NCBI RefSeq assembly: GCF_000014805.1
Contig: NC_008570.1
Span: forward strand, 1,989,001 to 2,053,000
Direction: 5' to 3'
DNA: 64,000 nt
Source: Aeromonas hydrophila subsp. hydrophila ATCC 7966
Lineage (GTDB): Bacteria > Pseudomonadota > Gammaproteobacteria > Enterobacterales > Aeromonadaceae
In this document: piece after piece, positions 28,683 to 38,355 of the stretch
Layout: each line of letters begins with the position of its first letter
Position numbering within the stretch: the first letter of the stretch is position 1
The notes under the pieces: model-generated
What the model was told of the DNA's origin: nothing
What the model saw: only the letters and a program-made list of their open reading frames with translations
Databases searched by the model: none
Made by a program: the position numbers and the translations under genes

Positions 28683-30113
28683 ATGTCACAGAATCAACAA
28701 GGTCAGCAGGCCCTGAAAGTGGGGCGCGACCCCAGGATGTTGCCGGAGTACGAGGCGCTGCGAGCCGAGATCAACAAGCTCAGCCACGCTTCGCGCCCCG
28801 AGGTGGACTGGCAGCGGATCCATCAGCTCGCCAGCCTTATCTTCGAGAAACACGGGGTGGATCTGCAGACCGCCATCTATTTCACCCTGGCGCGCTCGCG
28901 CCTGCAGGGGCTCAGCGGTTTTACCGAAGGGTGCGAGTTTCTCGCCAACCTCATCGTCACCCAGTGGGAGAGCTTCTGGCCGCCGGTCCATCAGGAGCGG
29001 GCCCGCATCGAGATGCTCGACTGGTTCATCGCCCGCATCAGCGACGTCATTCGCCAGTACCAGATCAGCCACGAGGACAAGCGGCTGATCTATCGCTGCG
29101 AGCGGGCGCTGCAGCTCATCAGCGAGAAGCTGCACAACGCGGATCTGAGCCGCATTCCCCGGGTCGAGAATCTGGTGCACTTCATCGAGGGGTATACCCA
29201 CCTGTTCGATGAGACCGAGATCGTCATCGTCTCCGACGAGCCGGGCCTCAAGGAGGATCTGCAGATCCCGCCCATGGTCTTCTTCAAGTCAGACATGGAG
29301 AGTGATCACGGCAGCACGGTTTCGGCATCGACCCCGCACCTGCCCCAGGGCAGCATTCTGGTGGGGTGCGAGAAGGGGCAGGTCAAGCCCACCGTGCTCA
29401 AGATTGAGCAGCACCGCCGGCAGCGTCCGGCCTGGTTCTGGTTTGGCTGCGGCCTGCTCAGCTGCGCCCTGCCGGTGATGGGCTGGCTGGGCTGGCAGCA
29501 ACATCAGCAGGAGAAAACCGTGGCGGCCCAGCGTCTGGTGCAGCCGGCCGCCGAGCTGCCCCGAGCCCTCAGCTATGACGACATTCGCCAGGCGCGCATC
29601 GTGCTGGGGGAGCAGACCCTGCAGAACATGGAGAGCGATCTGGTGGCCCGCTACCAGAACCAGTTGACCCGGCTCGAGCAGACGTCGCCGCTCTACTGGT
29701 ATCGCTACGGCGAGGGGCTGCGCAACTCGTTACAGATGCTCTATCCCGACTCGCTGGCGGTCAAGGCGCTGGACAAGCAGTGGCAGGCGCAGCTTGGTGG
29801 CCTGCAGGGGGATGTCATCAGCGTACCCACCTACCTGGATGCCCGCGCCGGGGTGGATGCCCTGCTCGATCAGCTGCTGGAGCTGGAGCGTCAGCGCAAG
29901 ACGGTGACCATCTCCTACCTCAAATCCCAGCTCTACGAAGTACAGAAGAACCTGATGCAGAACATCCCGTTCAGTCTGCGTCTCGGTGAACTGGAGGCGA
30001 GAAAAGCCTCCCAGGAGCCCATCACGGCTGCCGAGCTCAAAAGCCTGGAAAATGATTTGAAAGCGCTCAATATCCGCCTCTATCAGCTGCAACAGGGCGC
30101 TTCCGGTAGCTGA
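28683..30113 (+). CDS. vasL: VasL, TssA-like sheath-associated protein
   Basis: 476 residues from the ATG at 28683 (a TTG 12 bp upstream is less likely). An ImpA_N domain (about 10-135; VGRDPRMLPEYEALRAEINKL, GLSGFTEGCEFLANLIVTQWESFWPPVH) is followed by a membrane helix (FWFGCGLLSCALPVMGWLGW, about 245-265). A periplasmic VasL-type domain then runs to the end. It is the last gene of the main operon, as in V. cholerae. Confidence 0.92.
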   Translation: MSQNQQGQQALKVGRDPRMLPEYEALRAEINKLSHASRPEVDWQRIHQLASLIFEKHGVDLQTAIYFTLARSRLQGLSGFTEGCEFLANLIVTQWESFWPPVHQERARIEMLDWFIARISDVIRQYQISHEDKRLIYRCERALQLISEKLHNADLSRIPRVENLVHFIEGYTHLFDETEIVIVSDEPGLKEDLQIPPMVFFKSDMESDHGSTVSASTPHLPQGSILVGCEKGQVKPTVLKIEQHRRQRPAWFWFGCGLLSCALPVMGWLGWQQHQQEKTVAAQRLVQPAAELPRALSYDDIRQARIVLGEQTLQNMESDLVARYQNQLTRLEQTSPLYWYRYGEGLRNSLQMLYPDSLAVKALDKQWQAQLGGLQGDVISVPTYLDARAGVDALLDQLLELERQRKTVTISYLKSQLYEVQKNLMQNIPFSLRLGELEARKASQEPITAAELKSLENDLKALNIRLYQLQQGASGS

Positions 30114-30286
30114 ACATGCTGCTATGAGCAAGAAGTTGCGCAAGCTGTAGTGAGTTTGACTGGCAAGGCAAGGTTTGCCGGGAAACTTGCCCTGTCTTGC
30201 GCAATGGATTGCAGCAGATTGGTCGGATGCAGCGAGATTGAATCGTAATTGACTGATTTTTAATGTGATTGTGGGCGACTTAGCCA

Positions 30287-30302
30287 TGGCATGGAGGCTG
30301 CT
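30287..30302 (+). promoter_or_regulatory. Sigma-54 (-24/-12) promoter of PAAR-vgrG-tseP operon
   Basis: TGGCATGGAGGCTGCT carries GG (30288-30289) and GC (30300-30301) exactly 10 bp apart and differs from the hcp promoter 16-mer at only three spacer positions. The start point expected near 30313 lies about 58 nt before the PAAR ATG. Confidence 0.75.
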
Positions 30303-30370
30303 GGGTCGCCGTTCCAACTGTCTCTGCACCAGGCTGCGCTTGCACCATGGTTGCCCCACGGAGAATCCAG

Positions 30371-30658
30371 ATGTGTCCTTCTATTGCATTGCTCGGTGAC
30401 ATCGGCACCGACCACGATGGTTTCCACCCATCCCCCGTGATTGCCGCCAGCCCCGATGTGTTCCTCGATGGCAAGCCGGTGGCCCGCCAGGGCGATCCGC
30501 TGGCCCCCCACGACAAACCCAACAATCCACCGCATCCGCGCAGTATCTCGGGCGGCGTCGGCTCTGTGCTGATCAACGGCAAGCCCATCGCCGTGACCGG
30601 CACCGCCGTCGGCTGCGGCGGCGTGGTGATTGGATCAGGCAGCGGACAGGCAGGTTAA
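30371..30658 (+). CDS. PAAR spike-tip protein
   Basis: 95 residues from the ATG at 30371 (GGAG 6-9 bp upstream). It is a stand-alone PAAR protein: [21 protein letters not shown], the [17 protein letters not shown] turn, and [24 protein letters not shown]. His and Cys residues typical of the zinc-binding tip are present. PAAR sharpens the VgrG trimer. It is followed 10 bp later by vgrG. No effector domain is fused. Confidence 0.93.
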   Translation: MCPSIALLGDIGTDHDGFHPSPVIAASPDVFLDGKPVARQGDPLAPHDKPNNPPHPRSISGGVGSVLINGKPIAVTGTAVGCGGVVIGSGSGQAG

Positions 30659-30668
30659 GGAGCGCTTC

Positions 30669-32714
30669 ATGGCAGACAGCACAGGATTACAATTTACCGT
30701 CAAGGTGGGGGCCCTGCCCGAGAGCACTTTCGTGGTGGCCGAGTTTGCGCTGGAGGAAGGACTCAACCGGCCGTTCAACCTGCGCCTGGAGCTGGCGAGT
30801 GCCCAGCCCGACATCGACTTTGGCGCCGTGCTGGACCAGCCGTGCGAACTGCTGGTGTGGTACAACGGCGAGCTGCAGCGCCGGGTGTGCGGAGTGGTCA
30901 GTGACTTCGCGCAAGGGGACAGCGGTTTTCGCCGCACCCGCTATCAGCTCATGGTGCAGCCGGCGCTGTGGCGGCTCTCTTTGCGCCAGAACTCCCGCAT
31001 CTTCCAGGCGCAGAAGCCCGACGAAATCCTCTCAATCTTGTTGCAAGAGCACGGCATCACCGATTACGCCTTTGCGCTCAAGAACGAGCATGTCAAGCGG
31101 GAATACTGTGTTCAGTATCGCGAGTCCGACCTCGATTTCGTGAACCGGCTCGCCGCCGAAGAGGGGATGTTCTACTTCCACGAGTTTGAAGCGGGCAAGC
31201 ACCGCATTGTGTTTGCCGATGACGCTGCCGCCCTGACTGCCGGCCCCGAGCTCTTCTTCAACCTCGGCAACCGTTCCCTCGAGCAAGGCCCCTATGTCCG
31301 GCAGTTCCACTATCGGGAGGCGGTACGCCCGTCGGATGTGGAGCTCAAAGACTACAGCTTCAAGACGCCGGCTTACGGCCTCTCCCACAAGAAGGTGGGG
31401 ACGGAGCTCGAGCATCAGCGGGATACCTACCAGCACTTCGATTTTCCGGGCCGCTACAAGCAGGACCCGAGCGGCAAGGCATTTGCCCAACATCGGCTGG
31501 ATGCGCTGCGCAATGACGCGGTGGCGGGCCAGGCTAAGTCCAACTGCGCCGCCTTGCTGCCGGGCCAGACGTTTTCACTCACTGAACACCCCAACGACAG
31601 CCTCAACACCGACTGGCAAATCGTGCGCATCCAGCACACCGGCTTGCAGCCGCAGGCGCTGGAAGAGGAGGGGGGCAGCGGCCCCACCGTCTACCACAAC
31701 GAATTTGGCGTGGTGAAGGCGAGCACCACCTGGCGGGCGCGTATCGGCAGCCCGGAAGCCCCTCACAAGCCGATGGTGGACGGCCCGCAAATCGCCATGG
31801 TGGTGGGCCCCGAAGGGGAAGAGATTTACTGCGACGAACACGGCCGGGTGAAGCTGCAATTCCCGTGGGACCGCTACGGCAGCTCCAACGACCAAAGCTC
31901 CTGCTGGGTGCGAGTCTCGCAAGGCTGGGCGGGCGGTCAGTACGGCATGATGGCCATCCCGCGCATCGGCCACGAGGTCATTGTGTCATTCCTGGAGGGG
32001 GACCCCGACCAGCCCATCGTGACTGGGCGCACCTATCACGCCACCAACCGGCCTCCTTATGAGCTACCTGCCAACAAGACCAAGACCGTGCTGCGCACCG
32101 AAACCCATCAGGGGGAAGGTTTTAACGAGCTGCGCTTTGAAGACCAGGCGGGGCAGGAAGAGATCTACATCCACGGTCAGAAAGACCTGAACGTGCTTAT
32201 CGAAAATGATGCGGCGTGGCATATCAAGCACGACCAGCACACCGATATCGACAACGAGCGGGTGACCCGCATCAAGGCCAACGACCACCTGACGGTGGAG
32301 GGCGAGAAGCGCGACCAGATAAAAGCCGACTACTCACTGACGGTGGATGCCAGCCTGCATCAGAAGCTGGGGCAGTCCCTGCTGGTGGAAGCCGGGCAGG
32401 AAGTGCATATCAAGGTGGGCGACAAGCTGGTGCTGGAGGCGGGTTCTGAAATAACCCTCAAGGGAGGCGGCAGCTTTGTGAAAGTGGATCCTAGCGGCAT
32501 CAAGCTGGTGGGCCCCGCCATCAAACTCAATGCTGGCGGCAGCGCAGGTTCAGGCTCTGGCTGGGCAGGTCAGCCTCCCATCATCCCCAAAGGCGTGGAA
32601 GTGGTGAAAGCCCCTGAACTGGTTGAACTGGTCAAGGCTATTGCCACCGAGAAGGCGATGGAAGCGTTGCTCAAGGCGCTGGAGCCCGATAGCGATTATC
32701 AGCCCTCCGCTTGA
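30669..32714 (+). CDS. vgrG: Second VgrG spike protein
   Basis: 681 residues from the ATG at 30669, with AAGGAG 9 bp upstream. The gp27/gp5 core and DUF2345 helix are nearly identical to the VgrG at 2311, even at DNA level. This copy lacks that gene's 12-residue insert and the transthyretin-like tail. It ends instead in a short helical tail (about 630-681; [20 protein letters not shown]). The tail probably specifies the TseP-like effector encoded 34 bp downstream. Confidence 0.96.
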   Translation: MADSTGLQFTVKVGALPESTFVVAEFALEEGLNRPFNLRLELASAQPDIDFGAVLDQPCELLVWYNGELQRRVCGVVSDFAQGDSGFRRTRYQLMVQPALWRLSLRQNSRIFQAQKPDEILSILLQEHGITDYAFALKNEHVKREYCVQYRESDLDFVNRLAAEEGMFYFHEFEAGKHRIVFADDAAALTAGPELFFNLGNRSLEQGPYVRQFHYREAVRPSDVELKDYSFKTPAYGLSHKKVGTELEHQRDTYQHFDFPGRYKQDPSGKAFAQHRLDALRNDAVAGQAKSNCAALLPGQTFSLTEHPNDSLNTDWQIVRIQHTGLQPQALEEEGGSGPTVYHNEFGVVKASTTWRARIGSPEAPHKPMVDGPQIAMVVGPEGEEIYCDEHGRVKLQFPWDRYGSSNDQSSCWVRVSQGWAGGQYGMMAIPRIGHEVIVSFLEGDPDQPIVTGRTYHATNRPPYELPANKTKTVLRTETHQGEGFNELRFEDQAGQEEIYIHGQKDLNVLIENDAAWHIKHDQHTDIDNERVTRIKANDHLTVEGEKRDQIKADYSLTVDASLHQKLGQSLLVEAGQEVHIKVGDKLVLEAGSEITLKGGGSFVKVDPSGIKLVGPAIKLNAGGSAGSGSGWAGQPPIIPKGVEVVKAPELVELVKAIATEKAMEALLKALEPDSDYQPSA

Positions 32715-32748
32715 TGTTCGACGAACAACTTAGGATTGAATAACAAAG

Positions 32749-35304
32749 ATGAAAATCGTCTATCCCATGCAACTGGCGGGTGAAAACGGCTCCAGCGAGA
32801 TTGCATCCATCGATGAGTTTATCAAGAAGATCAATGGTCTCAAGAGCGGTACCTTCCCGATAGGCCGCAACCGTATCTGGCACGGTGGTATCCACTTCAG
32901 TCAAAGCGGAGGCTGGCACCCGAGCGGCGCTGTGCGCGCGATTGCTGACGGGGAGATCGTGGCCTACCGACTGGCGACCAAACCAGCCAAGGCGACCCGT
33001 AGCACCGAAGAGGGCAAGCCAGAGGGAAAGATTGACTTGTATACCTCCCCTTCGTTTTGTTTGGTACGTCATCGCTACGAAGCCGGTGAGCAGAACAAGA
33101 ATCGTCTGACTTTCTACAGCCTCTACATGCACATCGCCTGTGAGAACAGCTACAACAGTTCCGAGGCTGCGCGAGTAATGGTCAAGGGGACAGGTGTGTC
33201 CACCTATGAACCGGTGGTCGAGGGACATCCTCCCAAGCTGACACGTCGGCTGTCTGGCGATAAACCTGTCTATGCGAAAAGGGGGGCAGAAGTGAAGTTG
33301 GTCGGCCAGGAAGTGAAGAACCTGTTTAACCACAATGATGAGCCCCACGATTACTATTTGGTGCACTACGTTGATGACCCGGACAGCCTGTTCCATATTG
33401 CGGCAAGCCAATTACAGCAGGAATTTCCACAAAAGCCGAAGTGGATGACACCACCAGAAGGCAAACCGGCTCGCCATAAGGTCCCTGGTAATACATGGCT
33501 ACGTAAAACTGCTGACACCACAGTGGGTAACATGGGGTTGCCTGCTGGCAGTGAGGTGGTGGTATCCACTGAGCCACCACAGATGGTGAACCTCAATGGC
33601 GGCACGACTGAGTTTTGTAAAGTACAGGTGTTCAAGGCGGGTAGTGGTACCGTCAAAGATAGCGCCAATCAGGTGATGACCAATGCCAGCAAAGGGGCCA
33701 CCGGTTGGCTGGCAAAAAGCAAGATGGGGGCCGGACTGACCGCTGAACCTAGTATCCCTGTCGAATTCAAAGACGATGCGGTCGTTGACCGCAGCGCAAA
33801 CCCGATAGCGGTGCAGGCCGGAGAGATCATCGGTCATTGGGGTGAGCATGAGCTAGCCACTGCCGGAGCCAGCGGCTTCGAGAAGGATGCCGACAGCAAA
33901 GCAGTGCACTTTGAGATGTTTGTTGCGAAGAATGACAAACAGGCGCTTGAAGATTGCATCAATAACAAGGCACGGGTAACTGGTGGCCAGGGCTACCTGC
34001 TAGTAAAGAAAGAGGTCACTACCTATCGCCTTACCAACGATAGTCAACATGGTTTTCTCGGTGTAGCGAATTTTGGGCCACAGGTCTTACCGTTAGCGGT
34101 GAAAGAGTCTGATATTGTCACTCACGGTGCCAACAACTTTGTGAAGGTGCGTGAACGGACTGCTGCGGACGGGGAGTTGGCTGGCGAGTTCGTATTGCAG
34201 GGTAGTGATGTCGAAGTGGTCAGTCAGCACGACTGGCACAAGTTGGGTGTCAAGTTGGTCGATGGCAGTAGTGACCCCGACGGATTTTTAGATAAAGCTG
34301 ATACCGAAGGTAAAGAAGGAGGCGAGTTTTTTAGCACTCTCTATGACAAGCTGGTGACAGACAGGGACAACGATGGCACCCTGAGCGGCAATGATATCAA
34401 GGCCGCGCTGGCCGATGAGGAATTGGCGGGCAAGTTGCGCATGTTGTTTATCAAGCACAAAAGCGAATGGGTAAAGCCAGGCCAGGAGTGGCCGCGCTTA
34501 AAACAGGAGTTGGCTGAGCAGCCGAAACTCTATGAATATGCCATGCAGGTACACAACAATATGGCGTGGATGGAAGATGCCAGTAAGATATTGGGTGATA
34601 TCAAGCCTTGGTTTATTCATCCTGCAGGGATGATGGGGCTGGTGGCTGACCCTGTCTCTGATGATGAGATGGATGAAAAATGGTTCATAGTCACCAAGGG
34701 GCAGCTTACATTTGATGCAGAAGGAAATGATGTTGTAAATAGTATTTACTTCTCAAGAAAAATCCATTGGCCAGGTAATAGTGAATCTGGTGTAACCATT
34801 GGTCGTGGCTATGATATTGGAAGTCGCTCAAAAGAAGATGTATACCGTGATTTATCTGACTCAGGGGTCCCTGATAATATCGCCTCATTAATATCTGCTG
34901 GTGCAGGAATAAAAGGGGGGGAGGCATCTAATTTTGTTTCAGAAAATAAAAATTCAACCTTAATAACTAGGAAATCACAACATCGCTTGTTTGAAAAAAT
35001 ATACCCTGATTATGTTCTCAGGGCAAAATCAAACTATGAACGCTGGACTACAGCTCAAAGTATTCAGGATGCTAATATCCCAGGTGTATCTATATCTGAT
35101 AAAACCAATTGGGAAAGCTTAGATGATAAGGTTAAAGATGTTATTGTTGATTTAGTTTATCAGGGTTTTACGAAAGGCCCCAGACCCATGGTCTATGGCA
35201 TGTTAAATGACAGACAAAAATACGCCGATTACATCAAAAACAACCCCTCCTTGAGCCAATATGAGCCTGGGCGTAACAGAGCTAAATATCTAACTGGAGA
35301 ATAA
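32749..35304 (+). CDS. tseP: Dual-domain cell-wall effector, TseP type (amidase plus lysozyme)
   Basis: 851 residues. The N-terminal part resembles an M23-like metal-dependent amidase/endopeptidase: HGGIHF at 45-50, YSLYMHI at 123-129, GEIIGHWGEHE at 358-367 and AVHFEMFV at 385-392 supply the expected His ligands. SH3-like segments (about 240-300 and 410-495) interrupt it. An EF-hand-like loop, DRDNDGTLSGND (538-549), follows. The C-terminal 200 residues look like a pesticin/T4-type lysozyme (GVTIGRGYDIGSR at 681-693). The order matches what I recall of TseP of A. dhakensis. It lacks a signal peptide, as expected for VgrG delivery. The coding DNA turns AT-rich from about 34650, exactly the lysozyme module. 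Confidence 0.85.
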   Translation: MKIVYPMQLAGENGSSEIASIDEFIKKINGLKSGTFPIGRNRIWHGGIHFSQSGGWHPSGAVRAIADGEIVAYRLATKPAKATRSTEEGKPEGKIDLYTSPSFCLVRHRYEAGEQNKNRLTFYSLYMHIACENSYNSSEAARVMVKGTGVSTYEPVVEGHPPKLTRRLSGDKPVYAKRGAEVKLVGQEVKNLFNHNDEPHDYYLVHYVDDPDSLFHIAASQLQQEFPQKPKWMTPPEGKPARHKVPGNTWLRKTADTTVGNMGLPAGSEVVVSTEPPQMVNLNGGTTEFCKVQVFKAGSGTVKDSANQVMTNASKGATGWLAKSKMGAGLTAEPSIPVEFKDDAVVDRSANPIAVQAGEIIGHWGEHELATAGASGFEKDADSKAVHFEMFVAKNDKQALEDCINNKARVTGGQGYLLVKKEVTTYRLTNDSQHGFLGVANFGPQVLPLAVKESDIVTHGANNFVKVRERTAADGELAGEFVLQGSDVEVVSQHDWHKLGVKLVDGSSDPDGFLDKADTEGKEGGEFFSTLYDKLVTDRDNDGTLSGNDIKAALADEELAGKLRMLFIKHKSEWVKPGQEWPRLKQELAEQPKLYEYAMQVHNNMAWMEDASKILGDIKPWFIHPAGMMGLVADPVSDDEMDEKWFIVTKGQLTFDAEGNDVVNSIYFSRKIHWPGNSESGVTIGRGYDIGSRSKEDVYRDLSDSGVPDNIASLISAGAGIKGGEASNFVSENKNSTLITRKSQHRLFEKIYPDYVLRAKSNYERWTTAQSIQDANIPGVSISDKTNWESLDDKVKDVIVDLVYQGFTKGPRPMVYGMLNDRQKYADYIKNNPSLSQYEPGRNRAKYLTGE

Positions 35305-35306
35305 CT

Positions 35307-35711
35307 GTGAAAAGACTATCTTTTGCTCTTTTTTTTATATCATTGAGTGTGTTTTCAAACACAGATCGTAATTGTGATATCTCTGCGCCATCTACCAATC
35401 TTGCTGCTTGTTATGAAAGTAAATCAAAACAAGCTGATGCTGAGTTAAACAAAACATATAATAATTTAAAATCTACATTGTTATCTAGCGGTTATGATAA
35501 GCAATCTAAAGAAAAATACTGGAGTCAACTGGTTCAATCCCAAAGATATTGGATTAAGCTCAGAGATGCTCAGTGTTATGCGAGGGGAGCTTTTTTTGAA
35601 GACAGTTCTATTGCTCAACTGATAGAAATTAAAAAATGCCTTATGAATATAACAAAGGAAAGAGTGTTTTTTTTGAATAATGAGATTCAATTCATTCATG
35701 ATTTACCTTGA
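35307..35711 (+). CDS. LprI-like periplasmic lysozyme inhibitor, likely immunity to TseP
   Basis: 134 residues with a signal peptide (KRLSFALFFISLSVFSNT) and a DUF1311/LprI-type domain: the LAACYESKSKQADAELNKTYNNL helix, WIKLRDAQC, and paired cysteines near KKC. LprI-type proteins inhibit lysozymes in the periplasm, where a lysozyme effector would act. The start lies 2 bp after the effector stop, so the pair is translationally coupled. It is strongly AT-rich, like the lysozyme module in front of it. Confidence 0.85.
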   Translation: MKRLSFALFFISLSVFSNTDRNCDISAPSTNLAACYESKSKQADAELNKTYNNLKSTLLSSGYDKQSKEKYWSQLVQSQRYWIKLRDAQCYARGAFFEDSSIAQLIEIKKCLMNITKERVFFLNNEIQFIHDLP

Positions 35712-35833
35712 TAGGCAAGGCTGATGGCCAAGGACGGCTCTGCATCATTTTTGTGCCCATCAGATGGTTGTGTAGCATATATTTACAAAGCAACATATTA
35801 GGCAAAAAATATAGAGGGAAGTGGCCTGTCCAA

Positions 35834-36068
35834 GTCGCTTATTTAATTTGAATAGTAGTTATCCAGTAACAAATTCAGTCCAGGCATCCATCATGGGGAG
35901 GCGTTGATCCAGTAAGTCCGTACGGTGGGAAAATCTGGGAGCCCAATATTTTTGACTCTGCTAGATACTCAACCATTTACTCCGCAGGAGATGGGTAAAA
36001 AGTGGTATGGACGGCTTTGTCGAGATTGGCGAGGTTTTGTTGAGCTGAGTATTATAACTATAGAGTAA
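35834..36068 (+). pseudogene. Eroded small protein gene after the TseP immunity gene
   Basis: No intact frame, but three consecutive frames each read like protein: SSYPVTNSVQASIMG, then DPVSPYGGKIWEPNIFDSA and YSTIYSAGDG (TAA at 35996), then GKKWYGRLCRDWRGFVELSI ending at TAA 36066-36068. At least two frameshifts are needed to join them. The family is unknown; position suggests a former immunity or effector fragment. The left border is arbitrary. Confidence 0.35.
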
Positions 36069-36073
36069 CTTAA

Positions 36074-36410
36074 ATGAATAAATATTTGGTCTTAGTTTTT
36101 ATTCTGTTTTCTTCTATTTGTCGTGCTGAAGATGTCGGCGATAGACTATCGCTGCTTTGTTAGTACAGATGGTAAAATTAAAATGCGAATGATGTGGGCC
36201 TCCACTGCGGGTTGGGTTGGAGGATATGTTCAATATGGGAAAAACAAAGATAAAATAACTATAGTTCAAGTGAATCATAAAGAAGAGACGAATGATGAAG
36301 GTCGACCATATGCTGTTAATAGTGACTGGGTTGAAATAATTGATGGCAAGGTAAGTGGACGGTATCACTTTGGTTACCAAGGTGCTAACTTTGACAATAT
36401 TTTTATATAA
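36074..36410 (+). pseudogene. Frameshifted secreted small protein (immunity-like)
   Basis: An ATG at 36074 opens a clear signal peptide (NKYLVLVFILFSSICRAED) that hits a stop at 36161. The neighbouring frame from about 36132 continues the mature part (IDYRCFVSTDGKIKMRMMWA, GWVGGYVQYGKNKDKITIVQ) to a TAA at 36408. A single-base indel near codon 20 would join them. Alternatively the second frame starts at GTG 36123 and makes a 95-residue protein without a leader. I prefer a frameshifted pseudogene; a sequencing error cannot be excluded. Confidence 0.6.
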
Positions 36411-36594
36411 ATGCTAAAGGAAAGAAATTTTATTTTTTTCAGGCATTAGAAAATTATGAGGATTGTTTTTGATTGCGGTGGTTGTGAAATACTGAGGCGC
36501 CTTATTCATCGGGTGTACAGATCTAGTTATCACCTGACGGCGTTGTTGCCCAAATCAACCATCAAGTCATCACTTCCCCAGCCCCGGGTGACAG

Positions 36595-36738
36595 CTACAC
36601 TCGGGGGTTTCTGACTGGCAGGCCCAGGGTATTCAGTTTGTTTATGGCGCTTACATACGCTATGACTTCCTCCACTTGGCCGTTGTAGTTACGCAGACTA
36701 ATTTTCCCCGTCAGCAACTACTTGAACCGATATTACCT
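36595..36738 (-). mobile_element. Transposase C-terminal remnant
   Basis: Reading the minus strand from about 36738 to a stop at 36595-36597 gives LLTGKISLRNYNGQVEEVIA, YVSAINKLNTLGLP and VRNPRV, with an in-frame TAG before it. It reads as the end of an insertion-sequence transposase, family not determined. No terminal repeats are visible. A scrap, not a functional element. Confidence 0.45.
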
Positions 36739-36780
36739 AGTAGGCATTGATAATAGTGAGTGAAAATTTGTGAGGTCATA

Positions 36781-37269
36781 ATGAGGAAGTATGGTCTTTT
36801 CATTTTAAATTTAATTTTTCCCGCTTTGTTTGTGAATGCAGCTGATCTTATTCAAGGGCCATATAGGATAAGTAATGATACAGCGAGCGTTAAAATTGAG
36901 AAAAATGATGACATAAACTGCCCATTATCTATGGTTATATATGATAAATCATCACATTATGAGTTGGATGAAATATGTGAGAACGGCGATTACCCGAATC
37001 TCAGGAGCGTTTTTTTCTTTACTCTGAAAGGTGTTAATCATATAGGAACTATAGTTTCATGGCATAATAAGCATCAGGCAGAAGGGATTGATGAGACAAA
37101 TTTTGAAGTTAAGATTTATAAAAATAATGCTGGCGGAGAATATACTGTTGATAAGGCAAAGACTTTGGATCCAGTTTTAAGTGGCACAGAGGATGGGGCC
37201 GGTGATGGAACATATAAGTTTAACAATGCAATATCGGTAAAGAAGTATATGAAAGAAAGATATGGTTAA
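36781..37269 (+). CDS. Secreted protein of unknown function
   Basis: 162 residues from the ATG at 36781, chosen over the upstream GTG at 36760 because GTGAGG lies 6 bp before it and a clean signal peptide follows (RKYGLFILNLIFPALFVNAA). The mature part has two cysteines (NCPLS, EICEN) and no domain I recognise. The base composition is very AT-rich, like the neighbouring broken genes. It is a candidate orphan periplasmic immunity protein. Confidence 0.65.
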   Translation: MRKYGLFILNLIFPALFVNAADLIQGPYRISNDTASVKIEKNDDINCPLSMVIYDKSSHYELDEICENGDYPNLRSVFFFTLKGVNHIGTIVSWHNKHQAEGIDETNFEVKIYKNNAGGEYTVDKAKTLDPVLSGTEDGAGDGTYKFNNAISVKKYMKERYG

Positions 37270-37406
37270 GAGTTTAGCAAGGTGCGATAGACATCCAGTG
37301 AGAATATGGGGTGCACACCTTTTTCATAGCTGTTTAGCTGCATGTTAAAGAGTATTGCTGGCAGTTGGTAAGCTGGTTGTAGCATGCACAAATATAGTTA
37401 CCACCT

Positions 37407-37429
37407 GACACCGGTCTCAAACCGGTGTC
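37407..37429 (+). repeat. Hairpin in the IS-remnant region
   Basis: GACACCGGT and ACCGGTGTC, perfect 9-bp arms, around CTCAA. Followed by TTGCTT, it might terminate weakly in the plus direction. Confidence 0.4.
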
Positions 37430-37439
37430 TTGCTTACAC

Positions 37440-37620
37440 CACTCTAAGAGCGCACTTTCTTCGGTACCAATTTCAGAGCCTTCTTGAGAATGCAATAAGG
37501 GGGCCTGTCCCTCCATCATTAGGCCCTGACAAGACCACTGTTTGTTGTAGTGTTCTAGGTAGCTGTCCAGACCTGTTTGCATCTGCTCCACCGGTTCGTC
37601 CGGGTAATGCTGATCGAGCA
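37440..37620 (-). mobile_element. Transposase (integrase-core) remnant
   Basis: The minus-strand frame reads EQMQTGLDSYLEHYNKQWSC then QGLMMEGQAP. This fits the C-terminal LxxYLxxYNxxRxxQGLxMxGxTP signature of IS3/IS481-type integrase-core transposases. The upstream catalytic part is missing and no inverted repeats are seen. Together with 36595-36738 it shows past IS insertion between the T6SS island and the tRNA cluster. Confidence 0.45.
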
Positions 37621-37837
37621 GGCGATTTGCTCGTCATTGAGCACAATCGTTTGTTCTTGGTGGTTTTTCTCGAGGCGCAACAAACGGTCGTATCTGGAGT
37701 GCAGGTCGTGACGTTGCCATTACGCCACACACACCACCCGTACCGACACTGTACAGGCAACCGTCAGGACGCAATAAGATAGGGTTATTTCTACCGGATT
37801 TAAATAGATAAGATTGGATGTTTTCTGAAAGGGATAA

Positions 37838-37914
37838 TGGGGTGGCTGATGGGGCTCGAACCCACGACAACCGGAATCACAATCCGGGACTCTACCAACT
37901 GAGCTACAGCCACC
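37838..37914 (-). tRNA. tRNA-His (anticodon GTG)
   Basis: 77 nt including CCA. On the minus strand GGTGGCTGTAGCTCAGTTGG begins it, with GTG in GATTGTGATTC and the encoded extra 5' G of tRNA-His. It is the third gene of a Pro-Arg-His cluster. Confidence 0.97.
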
Positions 37915-37962
37915 ACTGAAAATATCCATTAATGCCTGCATCGGAGAGATGCATGTCATCAA

Positions 37963-38039
<77 letters not shown>

Positions 38040-38075
38040 ATTGCCTCGACAAGCCTGGCGGCATGTCGAAAAACC

Positions 38076-38152
<77 letters not shown>

Positions 38153-38166
38153 AAAATCTCGTCTCC

Positions 38167-38195
38167 AGCATAGCGACAGCGGCTGTACTGGGCAA
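38167..38195 (-). promoter_or_regulatory. Promoter of the tRNA-Pro-Arg-His cluster
   Basis: On the minus strand TTGCCC (38190-38195) and TATGCT (38167-38172) are 17 bp apart, and the -10 element ends 14 bp before the 5' end of tRNA-Pro. Confidence 0.6.
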
Positions 38196-38355
38196 CGGGC
38201 CGGCATCATACCCAAGCGGGAAAGCCAGCGTCAACGAATTTTTCCACCAATGAATTCAAATGCCTACTTATTGCCCTCCATGCGAGAGCCGCTAACACCC
38301 GTGGCAAAAAAATGCGACAATGCGCGGCAGTTGAACACATGGTGAGTGAAGAACG

